From: Anthracocystis setariae
Taxonomy: Eukaryota; Basidiomycota; Ustilaginomycetes; Ustilaginales; Ustilaginaceae
Direction: 5' to 3'
Assembly (NCBI GenBank): GCA_928724745.1
Contig: CAKMXJ010000008.1
Location: 62,001 to 126,000, forward strand
DNA length: 64,000 bases
Below the pieces are notes generated by a model. The model did no database searches. It was not told where the DNA came from and saw nothing but the letters and a program-made list of their open reading frames with translations. A program made the position numbers and the translations under genes. Positions within the stretch are counted from its first letter, which is position 1; each line of letters opens with the position of its first letter. Shown in pieces: positions 1-9,838 of this stretch.

Positions 1-399
1 GGCCAAGCAGATTGATGCTGGATTCTAGAATCAGTTCATTATGCCGCTCCGTAAGTCTCCGAGGAGAATAAGGTCTTGGCGGCTCAGTTCATCAACAGAG
101 TCGTACAGTACAGTACAGTGTAGTAGTGCCTTATTTTTCGGCTTGACAGGCATTTGCTGCAGGGGGCGCGTGGCGGATAGGCACGGATTATGGACGGATG
201 CCGCTCTCACACTCTCTGTGCAGTGCCCCGCACATCTCCCTCCTGTGTGCACCCTTTCACGGCAACAACAAGCGCGCAACCCTGGGATCCACCTTTTCCC
301 TCTGCCAACACACTATGCCAACACTTGTCCTCTCCTCATTACATATATGCGTTTGATCGAGTACGTGGGACAACACTTTGGGCCGAGCATATGCCGTCT
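1..399. other. intergenic, no gene seen
   Basis: This stretch lies downstream of the DUF1996 gene. I see no supported gene. A run of the pentamer GTACA at 103-120 belongs to a motif that recurs in other spacers of the window. The plus-strand reading frames here continue into the antisense of the neighbouring gene and look like shadows. Confidence 0.6.
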
Positions 400-1656
400 C
401 TATCGATGTTGCGGGTGATGTTGGCGGTGCTTCCCGCCAAGTTGCGTAAGAGGTCTTGCTTTGTGCTTTGGCTTCTTCTTTTCGGCCTTCTTCTCCCGTT
501 CATCAGAGTGACCTCCCTCAGCGGACTCACTCACCCCCTGTCTTGTCTCCACCACGCGATCCGAACGCGAGTTCGATGCGGCAGGCCAATTGTCCGGCTT
601 GAGCATCACCTTGCTGGGATCACAACCGGGTGTCAATCCTTTGCCCGCATGGGGCCCGTTCCAGATGACGTTGCAACCTGGTAACGAGCCGATGTTGCCT
701 TTCACTGCCTCAGTCGAGATGGCTCTGCACTTGCTCGCCACATCGCGCTCCAGCGTCTTTGCTAACGGAGGACACTTTTCCAGGTCGTTGAAGAGGTTTC
801 CCGAGCATTGATCGATAGCGCCTTGTAGCGTCGCCGTGTCCCACGCAGCGATAAAGTCGGCGTGGAACGAGTAACCGAGTGCATCACCATTACTGAAAAC
901 CCATGTCGAGTTGTCCCGGTTGTCCTGCCCAACTACATTCCACACAAACTCGTAGAACAGCGTAGGCAACCGCACCTTGTGCGTCGAAGGGCAATCGCCG
1001 TTGTCGGCATTGTTCCCCAGCGGATATACGACGTGAGAGTGATCCGCCGACGTCAGATCCTTTCCGTTCCAGCAGGATGGAAAGACCACTTGAGTCCTCA
1101 ATCCCTGCGGACAGGCCGCCTGGGGCAGAGTCTTTGTCTGACTACTGCCATCTTTGTAGTTGAGGCAAACGAACGACGCGATGTTGTCCGCTTGCTTGCC
1201 TGGTCCCGCACTTCGTCGCGTGGCATTGCCGGCCAGCAGCTGCATGCCTCGCGGGAAAGCGGTGATGGCAACATTACCCCTCATAAGATAGTACGTGTTG
1301 ACATAAGACAGCGGTTTAGGATCAAATGTGTCGTTGTTGGCATTGTAAGAATACAATGTTGGTGCCCAGTAGGCCGACATGTCCGCCCTGATACCCGAAG
1401 TCGTGCAGTTGGAAGCGTGATCCAGATCCTTGGCGGTGGTGGTCGCAGCGGAAACGCCATTAGCTCCCACTAACGAATGGACGTGCGAAGAGGGCTTGTC
1501 GGGCGAGACGATTGGATCGAAGCGAGCGTTTTTCAACGCATGATGCACGAGGATAAACATGGTAGGATCCTGAAGCGTCGCATTCACTTGAAGTGCGGTC
1601 AAGACAGCACAGCACGCGCTCACGAGCGTGATGAGAAGCGCGCGTGCAAACATCAT
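400..1656 (-). CDS. secreted DUF1996 domain protein
   Basis: This is a 418-residue intronless gene. The N-terminus (MMFARALLITLVSACCAVLT...) reads as a signal peptide of about 26 residues. The body has the DUF1996 pattern: FDPIVSPDKPSSHVHSLVG near residue 45, then a conserved Cys/Trp-rich core including a CSGNLFNDLEKCPPL segment, and a late Asn-Gly-Pro segment. The last 60 residues are rich in Lys, Arg and His and look disordered. DUF1996 proteins are common in fungal secretomes, sometimes joined to WSC domains, which I do not see here. Their biochemical role is not established, so secretion to the cell surface or wall is an inference. The first of two adjacent Met codons was taken as start; the second would also work. 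Confidence 0.8.
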   Translation of the reverse strand: MMFARALLITLVSACCAVLTALQVNATLQDPTMFILVHHALKNARFDPIVSPDKPSSHVHSLVGANGVSAATTTAKDLDHASNCTTSGIRADMSAYWAPTLYSYNANNDTFDPKPLSYVNTYYLMRGNVAITAFPRGMQLLAGNATRRSAGPGKQADNIASFVCLNYKDGSSQTKTLPQAACPQGLRTQVVFPSCWNGKDLTSADHSHVVYPLGNNADNGDCPSTHKVRLPTLFYEFVWNVVGQDNRDNSTWVFSNGDALGYSFHADFIAAWDTATLQGAIDQCSGNLFNDLEKCPPLAKTLERDVASKCRAISTEAVKGNIGSLPGCNVIWNGPHAGKGLTPGCDPSKVMLKPDNWPAASNSRSDRVVETRQGVSESAEGGHSDEREKKAEKKKPKHKARPLTQLGGKHRQHHPQHR

Positions 1657-3619
1657 GTTCCGTCAACTTGTTTGATGTGTGAAGAACCCAGGCAAAATTG
1701 GCTGCGATAAGCTTCAAGGGAGCAAGAAAGATCGACTACTTGCATGAGACAGCGCGGATTCGCGCACTCGAGCGTTCAGTCACCTAGGTAGCACCTCGAT
1801 TCGGGAAGGACGGCAGGCACCTGAAGGAAATGGCAAGGGCGAGTATGGTCGAGCGTGGGAGAATGGAAAGGACCAGTATGATGTCGTCAAGCTATTATTA
1901 TGTATTCTTGGCCGGGCAAGTCAAGGCCAACCACAAAGTGGATCTACGAAGTGGATTCGAGGTGTCAACATACGACTAGATTGAGCCGCTTGTCTCAAAA
2001 GGGTTGTGAAGCATCTCAGTCTTGGCTCGCGGCCTTTCCGCCGGATCAAGACGAATCCCGAATCATGTCCTTGTCCATGCCAACAGATGACGCCCGTGGG
2101 CAACGTGGGCGTCGAGAGGTTGGATCTGCATGACAACCGCATGTACAAGGCGTCGTTGGAGGATCGAGAAGGAGGCTGGCTTCCGGGAGGCAGATCGAAC
2201 ACGAGCAGAGACGACCAACCAACCCGAGAGGGCGCAATAACGCTTCGGCGAAATCCAGATTGGACGCCGTTCACCACCTCACGATGGCATGGGAGGGTGG
2301 TTATCGACCGAGCTACCGTACTGTGATCGTCTTGATTGCTGGCAATGGCCGCATGATAATCCAAATCAATTGGCCTGGGACGCGTTGCTTGACAACTGGA
2401 TCGCTTGCCTCTCTGCGTGCTGCTCCTTGCTTTGCTTTGCTTTGCTTGTCGCCGCCATAGCCATAGTCAACGGAAATTCAAAGAGGTCGCATAGGTTCGG
2501 TCAAGACAACAATCATCGGTTGGCGTATCAACTCCGCCTGCAATCGTCTTCGACGATATATTGTGCACGCCTACTGCACTCGACAACAAAGGTAGGCACC
2601 GAAACGATCTTCAAGTGAAATGCCGATCTCGCTACTCCGCTCCTACCGCGTCTGTGAGTGTACTTCACGCATCCCAGTGGCAGAAGCCGCAAAGCCGATC
2701 ATTGAGTGGACCTTACTTTTGGCATTGTCCACGATAGTCGATCGGATGCATGACTACATAATCTGGTAGATGTCGGCGCAACATGGCGGGTGGCCAGCAA
2801 GGCCGTGACGATACTTGTCTGCCACGGTGCTGAAAGTAAAGCAGCCGAGCCGGTCGGTCAATACTCAACCAACTAATCTAACATTGATACTCCCGCCAAC
2901 AAGCAACACGCAAAGGGTGCAAATCATGTCGGAACTCAGGCTGGCTTGCCGAGGAGTTCCAGGATTCGAACACCCAACGAAATCCAAAATTCGAAAACAA
3001 AAGAAAATAAAAAAAAAAAAATCCAAGCTACTGTATCGCATGCAGCGTGGAGAAGCAGAGGTAAAGTTAGAGCTAGCCAGCCAGCCCCCATCCAAGTCAC
3101 GGTGGAGTGAGAGAGGCCAGCACGCGCTGCAGTCACAAAAAGTAGCGGTGCTTCCAAATAGTGGGCAAAATCGGGCAATTTTGAGCTCAGTTGCACCCGA
3201 CGCGAGCGAGTGGCAAGCAGCAGAGCAGCATCAGCCGCCAAAAGTAAGAATCGAGTCGCAGTCATGAGTCGAAAGGCCGATTTGTCGCTCGCTGCGAGCT
3301 TTTCGCGGTGCATCGCAGATCGTGTTGGCTTGCGTTTCGGCGATTCCGTAACCAAGCTCGCTTCCATCAAGTTGGCGGGTTCGATATCACTTTTTGGCTG
3401 TTTGAATTGCTCATATTTTGGTCGGCACCTCCGTATCCTGGTTCATCGGAGCATCGCCGAATCACCAACTTGACCACCTCAGCTTGTCACTCCTCACCCT
3501 TGCCATCATCGCCCATCATCCTCACGACGATCGATTGCCATCACCGTCACCACCTTCCCTCACGACATAGCCTCTGCCTGGAGCCCCGCGCCCAGCGTCA
3601 AACGGCTCCGACCGTCACC
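1657..3619. other. long spacer upstream of CDC4
   Basis: This is a 1.96 kb divergent spacer between the DUF1996 gene (minus) and CDC4 (plus), so both promoters should lie here. Reading frames are short and without recognisable domains. An A-rich run sits at 3006-3020. An open frame in phase with CDC4 begins at 3308, but it is Ser/His/Leu-rich without domain character, so I treat 3308-3619 as 5' leader. I found no tRNA. Confidence 0.5.
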
Positions 3620-6600
3620 ATGAGCATGTCACCGCATCATCGCGCTATCAGCCCGCCTACGCCAGCACCTTCTCCTCAACCTGATTTGCACACCTCGATC
3701 CGTTTGGCCAACAATGCAGCCGCCACACAGAACTCGTCTGGGTCGTTGCAACTCGCTATCGATCCACAAGATCCTTCGCAGCTGCTCAAGCACCTCTCGC
3801 TCGTATTGCCCCAATATACCCAATCGGCTCGATTCAAGTTTGTCTCGGAACTTGTCGATCTTCTCAGCGTACGCGAACTAGCTCACCTCTCGTCGGTCAT
3901 CACTCCCAGGCTCAAGGTCGATTTCCTTTCGGCGCTTCCCATCGAGGTCAGTCTCAACATTCTCAGCTTTATCGATGACCCCAAGACCCTCGCCCGTGCC
4001 AGTTGCGTGAGCCGCTTCTGGAGGAGTCTTGTCAACGATGAGCATACCTGGAAGGTCATGTGTCTCAAGCACAAGTATCGCCGACGTGCCAGCAGCAACA
4101 GCCACATCCATACTCTCGACCATCGCCTCATGCGTTCCATCACCGCTTCCTCGCTTGCATCGGCTCTGTCCACACCAAGGCCACCTCAGCTCACCATCAA
4201 CACAAACCCAGCAGCCAGCTCGCTCGGCGTCCTGCTTGAACAACCACTTCGGCGCACTGCAGCAGCTAGCGACTCGGGTGACCAAGCCGAAGACTACCAT
4301 GATGAAGACGATGCCGCCGTTCTGGCTTCCCTCTATCAACGCTATCGCGATCGCGGCCTCGACCCTTCCAATGCTTTGCATGAGCTGCGCACCCTTCACG
4401 ACCTATTTCTCAGCAAGCAAGACGGCTCCCACGGCAGCCTAAACGAACCCATGTCCGAAGCCGACCTCGCCTTCTATGCTCAGCTTGAAGAGATCGTCGA
4501 GGAAGAGAGTCGCGCCCGCTATGGCGACGAGCCAGCACACGCTGACCACGAAACACTCGAAGCCTATCAAACCGCTCCCTCCAGTGCCGCGCTGCTCGTT
4601 ACGCCTCTCGAATCGTCCTCGTCTCACCTCGGTTGGCTCAGTGCTGGACCCTCCAATGCTGCCAATCTACAGCAGGCTAGGCCAGCCGATCCTTCTCCCC
4701 CAACGGCGTCGTCCAGCGTCGGTCACGCCATTAGTTCCGCTTTCAGAACCGCCACTGGTCGACTCGACCGTTTGCAGGGATGGCAGCAGCAGCAGCAGTC
4801 GACACCTGCTGCTGCATTCGCAACACCTCGTCCTCAGGGCGCAACGTCGAACGAGCAAAGTTACGGTGAATCAGACCAAGCCATGGACATGGATGATCAA
4901 GATGACTTCAATTCGGCCGCTGCGTCTTCTTCTGCCGGTCCAGCAGGCCCACCCTCCATCGGACAGCCTCCCAATGCACCTCTTCTTATATCCTTGCTTC
5001 CTCATCACGACTCCCCCACCAGTCGATTCTCGGCATCAGCATCAGCAGCATCACCTTCATCAGACACGAACGCAGCATTACGAGCAAGCGCCGGAGGCTC
5101 CCTCGTTCCAGGACCTCGACCCGCCCGACGAGCCTCTGGACAACGCAACGCAAGGCGCAGCGGTTCTGTATCGGTCGTCGACCCAGACGAGTCTATCGCA
5201 ACCACCGGTCTTGGACTAGGAAGTGCATCCGCATCACGGTCTCCTACGCACGAACGATCTGCCGTCGCAGGTCCATCGCGACACTCGATTGCGTCACCTT
5301 CTGCAGCACATGTTCAACGCCATCGATCCGCCAAAATGCCCTTCAGCTACCGTACCCATTTCAAGATGGCCTATCTTACCGAGTCAAACTGGCGAAAAGG
5401 AGGTCGTCTGCAGACGCAGCACGTGTCGGCTGATGCCCGTCACGTCGTCACCAGTCTGGCTATCGATAGCGAGTGGATCGTCGTCGGAATGGCCAACTCC
5501 AAGATCCACGTCTTTAGCGCAGAGACTGGACTCTATGCACACACCCTTCTCGGACACGATGCAGGCGTATGGTGTCTGACGCTCATCAGCCGCACCGGCA
5601 AAGCGAGCAAGAGCAACCAAGCAGCTGCATCTGGAACAGGCAAGGGCAAGATGGTGATCACGGATCCCGAGGATGGAAGTGGCGGTAAACCCTACCAGGC
5701 TGCTGCCGACGGCGATCTTCGCCTAGTCCATCACGACCCACGACCGGATGCTGCTGATGCCCTTCTGTCGCCGCCGTCGTCTTCGATCGACTTGCAGGAA
5801 GAGTCGGACCTGCACAGCAGACCAGGTCCATCAGCAAGCACTCCTGGCTCCGGCAAAACGCGACAGGCGTATGGTCCCGGTGAGACGCTCGAATGGTTCC
5901 ACAAGGCTCGTCGTGCGCTTCGACGTCAACAGAGTGCAAGGAGGGCAGCCGTCGCTGCTGCGTCATCGTCTGGCAACAGCAGTCTTCACCTTCTGGACGG
6001 ATACGGGTCTGGCGCGGGCGATTCGGATGCCGACCTGTCCATCCGCTCCGAAGGCATCCTATCGGGACATGGAGAGGTAGGTCCTTCTAGTCGTTCGCGT
6101 GCCGACCATGAAGCTGCTAGAGCGATCGCAGAGGCCGAGGCTGGCTCGATTCGAGACGCTGTCATGGCCGACGGGACGGGTCAGGTCCCTGCTGACCTTG
6201 CAGAGAAGATTCGTTGCAACAGCAATGAGGCGGCCGCCGCGACTGGTAGCGCCGAGCACCGCTCACGTTCTGCCTCTGCAACCTCTACCTCTGCCTCTGC
6301 GGCTGCGACATTGACCGGCAACGCTGTAGGGATGGGTAATCCATGCGGTAGCGTCACCGGTTACGGCAATCGCGACGCTATCGTCGTCAGCGGCGGGTGC
6401 GACCGCGACGTTCGTGTCTGGGATCTGCGCACAGGTGAATGCAAGCACATCTTGCAAGGCCACACTTCGACAGTGCGATGCCTCAAGGTGCTGGATGGCA
6501 AGCCAATTGCCGTGTCCGGATCGCGAGACTCTACGTTACGCGTATGGAACGTCGAGACGGGTGAACATCTGCATCTGCTGGCAGGCCATCAACACTCGGT

Positions 6601-7186
6601 TCGATGTATCGAAGTCGCCGGCAACAAGGTGGCATCTGGCAGCTATGACGGTACCTGTCGCGTCTGGGACCTGGATACGGGTCGATGCCTTCACACGCTT
6701 CGCGGACACATTCACTACATTTACGCCGTGGCGTTTGATGGGAAACGCGTGGCGACCGGCTCGCTGGACTCGACGGTGCGAGTCTGGGATGCCGAGACAG
6801 GGGACTGTTTGGCGCTGTTCCAGGGTCACACTTCGTTGGTCGGCCAACTGCAGCTGCTCGACAACACTTTGGTTACTGGAGGCTCGGATGGGCGTGTGAT
6901 CGTTTTCAGTTTGAAGACGTACGAATGTCTGCACCGTTTGTGCGCGCACGACAATTCGGTGACGTGTCTGCAGTTTGATGATCGATACATCATCACGGGT
7001 GGCAACGATGGACGGGTCAAGCTGTGGGACTTTAACACGGGCAAGTTTATCCGGGAGATTTGCGAGCCATGCGAGCAGGTGTGGAAGGTGAGCTACCGAG
7101 ACGACAAGGTGGTGGTGCTTTGCAAGCGTGGCGAGAAGACGTATATGGATGTGATTACGTTCCGACCTGCTGCGGATGAGATGTGA
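3620..7186 (+). CDS. CDC4: F-box/WD40 substrate receptor of SCF ubiquitin ligase, Cdc4 family
   Basis: This gene encodes 1188 residues from the ATG at 3620. A longer frame opens at 3308, but its extra 104 residues lack domain character. The F-box lies near residues 102-145 (LSALPIEVSLNILSFIDD...), where Skp1 would bind. WD40 blades begin near residue 600 and a run of at least seven ends the protein, with the GH...WD pattern and Cdc4-like wording such as GHIHYIYAVAFDGKRVATGS. By family knowledge the propeller binds phosphodegrons of cell-cycle proteins such as CDK inhibitors. Oddly, about 260 low-complexity residues (about 657-917) separate the first blade from the next. The Ser/Ala/Gln-rich region between F-box and propeller is also long. 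Cdc4 fits better than Met30 because of the blade wording. The family call is firm, the exact orthology less so. Confidence 0.88.
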   Translation: MSMSPHHRAISPPTPAPSPQPDLHTSIRLANNAAATQNSSGSLQLAIDPQDPSQLLKHLSLVLPQYTQSARFKFVSELVDLLSVRELAHLSSVITPRLKVDFLSALPIEVSLNILSFIDDPKTLARASCVSRFWRSLVNDEHTWKVMCLKHKYRRRASSNSHIHTLDHRLMRSITASSLASALSTPRPPQLTINTNPAASSLGVLLEQPLRRTAAASDSGDQAEDYHDEDDAAVLASLYQRYRDRGLDPSNALHELRTLHDLFLSKQDGSHGSLNEPMSEADLAFYAQLEEIVEEESRARYGDEPAHADHETLEAYQTAPSSAALLVTPLESSSSHLGWLSAGPSNAANLQQARPADPSPPTASSSVGHAISSAFRTATGRLDRLQGWQQQQQSTPAAAFATPRPQGATSNEQSYGESDQAMDMDDQDDFNSAAASSSAGPAGPPSIGQPPNAPLLISLLPHHDSPTSRFSASASAASPSSDTNAALRASAGGSLVPGPRPARRASGQRNARRSGSVSVVDPDESIATTGLGLGSASASRSPTHERSAVAGPSRHSIASPSAAHVQRHRSAKMPFSYRTHFKMAYLTESNWRKGGRLQTQHVSADARHVVTSLAIDSEWIVVGMANSKIHVFSAETGLYAHTLLGHDAGVWCLTLISRTGKASKSNQAAASGTGKGKMVITDPEDGSGGKPYQAAADGDLRLVHHDPRPDAADALLSPPSSSIDLQEESDLHSRPGPSASTPGSGKTRQAYGPGETLEWFHKARRALRRQQSARRAAVAAASSSGNSSLHLLDGYGSGAGDSDADLSIRSEGILSGHGEVGPSSRSRADHEAARAIAEAEAGSIRDAVMADGTGQVPADLAEKIRCNSNEAAAATGSAEHRSRSASATSTSASAAATLTGNAVGMGNPCGSVTGYGNRDAIVVSGGCDRDVRVWDLRTGECKHILQGHTSTVRCLKVLDGKPIAVSGSRDSTLRVWNVETGEHLHLLAGHQHSVRCIEVAGNKVASGSYDGTCRVWDLDTGRCLHTLRGHIHYIYAVAFDGKRVATGSLDSTVRVWDAETGDCLALFQGHTSLVGQLQLLDNTLVTGGSDGRVIVFSLKTYECLHRLCAHDNSVTCLQFDDRYIITGGNDGRVKLWDFNTGKFIREICEPCEQVWKVSYRDDKVVVLCKRGEKTYMDVITFRPAADEM

Positions 7187-7322
7187 TATTGCATGGGGAG
7201 TGGCGGCTGCATTTAGCGGATGGGTGGTTGTTTTGGAGGTCAACAGGGTCTGTTTTTATCCAGTGTAATTCAGTCGGGTGCTGTTCTGTATGGGTTGGTG
7301 CATTTTCTCCTCTTTCTAAGAG

Positions 7323-7324
<2 letters not shown>

Positions 7325-7355
<31 letters not shown>
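7325..7355. repeat. (GT)n microsatellite in spacer 7187-7488
   Basis: A GT dinucleotide run lies in the 302-bp spacer between the 3' ends of CDC4 (plus) and PUS1 (minus), so it falls in 3' UTR or terminator territory for both convergent genes. Nothing else is evident in this spacer. Confidence 0.9.
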
Positions 7356-7356
<1 letters not shown>

Positions 7357-7488
7357 AGGATTGTTCAGACGTTTCAGACGATTCAGACATGAGGGGAGTC
7401 AGGTTGGTGTGGATCGAGTGTAGAGGATGAATAGATGCGTTGGGATTGCATGATTGATAAAGCGGATATGTGGATGTGGAGAATTAAT

Positions 7489-9210
7489 TTAGCCTTCGTA
7501 TTCGTCGAGGTCTTTGCCTATTTTGGAGTAAGCTTCGTGGTCTTCTTCAGCGTCGCTGATGTTTTGTGTACCGTGTTGATGTTGATTAAATTGTTGTGGG
7601 GAAGGTTTGATTTGTTTGAGGCTATCTCTGTGGAATTCGCCTACCTTTACGATGGCTTTGTCGACGATGACGCCACGCGGGTTGAGGTATTCAAAGTCGG
7701 GGCCTTGGAAGACGTCGAGGTAGTTGAGCCATTTGCCGAATTCGTGCGTCTCTTGTTCGGTGGCGGTGATTCGGTCGTAAATCCACTGCTGTTTAAACGT
7801 CTCCATCACCGCTTCATGCTGGGTATAGCTGATCGACTCGCGCAATTCGTCTTGGAGAGTATTACTCTCAACGTTGTCCTTCTTACGCATTAGGTGGTGG
7901 ATCTTGTCGTTACTGTTGCGAATGCGCACATTGTACGCATCAAAGATCGGCCGTTCCAACAACAACCCCAACCCGGGCGCTTTCGGAATATGCACCCTAG
8001 CAGGACCAAAACACTCATCCACCAACCCCTCCCCCGCCCCACTTCGCGCTACCAACACCAACAGCCCGATCATCTTGCGAATCTGATGCAACATAAACGA
8101 CTGGCCATGCAACTTGATACTCACCCACTCGACGCCGTGGATCAACTTGGGCTCGGAAACGGTAAGCCGCTTCATAAAACGATGACACGATCGATCGCGA
8201 AACTCCTTGCCCACGGTAAAGTTGTAGAAGTTATGACTGCCCGAGTAGCGCGCAAAGATGGAGCGCACCTTGGCGAGCATGTCGGCCGACAGACGGTACT
8301 GCTTCTTGGCTGCCATGTCGGTGGCAAAGTCGTGCGCCGTGCCGTGAGTGGCCCAGAAGGGATGGTCGAGCACCGAGTCGAGCGACGTCGTCAGTGTGGT
8401 TTCATCGGCCGAGGGGTTGGCTAGGCCAAGTTTGGCACGCTCCTCATCGCGCATGCGCTGCAGCATCTGGTACATAAAAGAACCGGGCTTGGGCGGCAGA
8501 AACACATAGGTGGGCAACAGATACTCGTACATGCGCGAGTCGCAACTCTGCCGAGCATTGAAGCCGTTCTGCACACGTGTGATCCCCCAAATGCGGATGA
8601 ACTCGGGCAACAGACTGTTGACCTTTTGCACGAGCGTCTCGCCCTGGTTCAAGCCATCCGGCTGCAGAATCAGCTTGAGCGAGAGCAGGTTGCCCGCAGC
8701 ATGCACTCCCCGATCGGTCCTTGCGGCGCGCTGGAGCCCAACCTTGTTAGGGTTGACCGCATTGTCCTTGGATACGGCACCGGCGGTGCAGAAGGCTTCA
8801 AAGATGTCGCCTTCGATGGTCTTGACGCCTGGGTTGATCTGGAGACCCGAATAGCCGATGCCGCAGTAGCCGAACTTGACGGCCACTTTGCGTTTGGGCA
8901 GACGCTCCGACGACGAAGAAGCGGCGTTGGCATCGTTGATCGAGGTGGAGGAAGCATTGGCATCGGCAGACGATGATGTGGGACCGGTACCTCGAGGATC
9001 GCGACGCTCCCACTTTTTCCTGCCGGTCTGATCTGTGTTTGAGGAGTTGGACTGGTCGAAGCGCGCTCGCTTAGTAGCAGGTGCGTCGTGTTGCTGTTCA
9101 GGAAAAGCGGTAGTTGTGTTGTTGGTGTTGGTTGATTCAGAGGCGGCGGTAGTGTCGGTGTCGAGCTCGCGCTTGACGGCAGTGAGTTTGTGTTGTACAA
9201 GTTGCGTCAT
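7489..9210 (-). CDS. PUS1: tRNA pseudouridine synthase, TruA/Pus1 family
   Basis: This is a 573-residue single-exon gene. Residues about 1-115 are low-complexity and probably disordered. The TruA-type fold starts with the KFGYCGIGYSGLQINPG segment. The catalytic motif RTDRGVHAAG lies near residues 163-173 and supplies the Asp that attacks uridine C1'. Later segments (NFTVGKEFRDRSCHRFM; LHGQSFMLHQIRKMIGLLV) are characteristic of eukaryotic Pus1/Pus2. By family, Pus1 converts uridines 27, 28, 34 and others in tRNA, and also sites in U2 snRNA and mRNA. A Lys/Arg patch (PATKRARF...GRKKWERRD) could help nuclear import. The gene is convergent with CDC4 and divergent from the co-chaperone gene at 9839. 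Pus2-type function cannot be excluded. Confidence 0.92.
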   Translation of the reverse strand: MTQLVQHKLTAVKRELDTDTTAASESTNTNNTTTAFPEQQHDAPATKRARFDQSNSSNTDQTGRKKWERRDPRGTGPTSSSADANASSTSINDANAASSSSERLPKRKVAVKFGYCGIGYSGLQINPGVKTIEGDIFEAFCTAGAVSKDNAVNPNKVGLQRAARTDRGVHAAGNLLSLKLILQPDGLNQGETLVQKVNSLLPEFIRIWGITRVQNGFNARQSCDSRMYEYLLPTYVFLPPKPGSFMYQMLQRMRDEERAKLGLANPSADETTLTTSLDSVLDHPFWATHGTAHDFATDMAAKKQYRLSADMLAKVRSIFARYSGSHNFYNFTVGKEFRDRSCHRFMKRLTVSEPKLIHGVEWVSIKLHGQSFMLHQIRKMIGLLVLVARSGAGEGLVDECFGPARVHIPKAPGLGLLLERPIFDAYNVRIRNSNDKIHHLMRKKDNVESNTLQDELRESISYTQHEAVMETFKQQWIYDRITATEQETHEFGKWLNYLDVFQGPDFEYLNPRGVIVDKAIVKVGEFHRDSLKQIKPSPQQFNQHQHGTQNISDAEEDHEAYSKIGKDLDEYEG

Positions 9211-9838
9211 GTCTTGGATCTTGATGAGTTTGTTTTGGATCGTGTCCGAGTAGAGAAGGATGCGTTGAAGGGGAACGCGTTGAACCCGGGACGATGCCCA
9301 AAGCTATGAATCACTTGAGAGTGCGTGCGTGATTGGTGGTGGTTTTGGCGAGCAGAGGAGTGAGATTAGTGCAATTCGGACAGATATACTCGCTAAAGGG
9401 TGGGCAGAGCGAGCAAAAATGGTTGGAGATGATGCTCAGCGGTCAACAGCAGAGAAGAGTGGAGATGAGATGGTGGTGGTGATGATCGGTTGATTGCATT
9501 GCATTGCGATAATGTTTCTCTTTTTCTGTTTCTTCTTGAGTTGGGGGAAAGAGACAATCGGCGATGGGATGTGGTTTGGAATCGGCGATAAGAGGAATAA
9601 GAAGAATCGCATTTCAAAAAAAAAAAAAAAAAAAAAAAGAAAAGAAAAAGAAAAAAAGATAAATTCAACTTTTGTTTGTAGAGATAGAGATACACTGATA
9701 CTCTGCAGTGGAAGTGTTGCATTCATTGAATCTGAATCACAATCACACGACGACTCTTTCAACAATCTTTGCTTGTGTCCTTGTTTCCGCACCTCCATCG
9801 TCCATCAGCTCAGACCAAATCCTGCTTTGTCAATCACG
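9211..9838. promoter_or_regulatory. divergent promoter region with poly(A) tract
   Basis: These 628 bp separate the starts of PUS1 (minus) and the TPR/J co-chaperone gene (plus), so both promoters should lie here. The plus strand carries a poly(A) run of about 20 at 9617-9637 followed by A-rich DNA. Such rigid tracts often keep fungal promoters nucleosome-poor. No classical TATA box stands out. An upstream in-frame extension of the plus-strand gene starts at 9494, but it encodes Lys and Phe runs and is not credible protein. Confidence 0.5.

Noticed and set aside
2900..2985. tRNA-like B-box (GGATTCGAAC) in the spacer before CDC4
   Set aside because: No matching A box, acceptor stem or anticodon arm can be folded on either strand.
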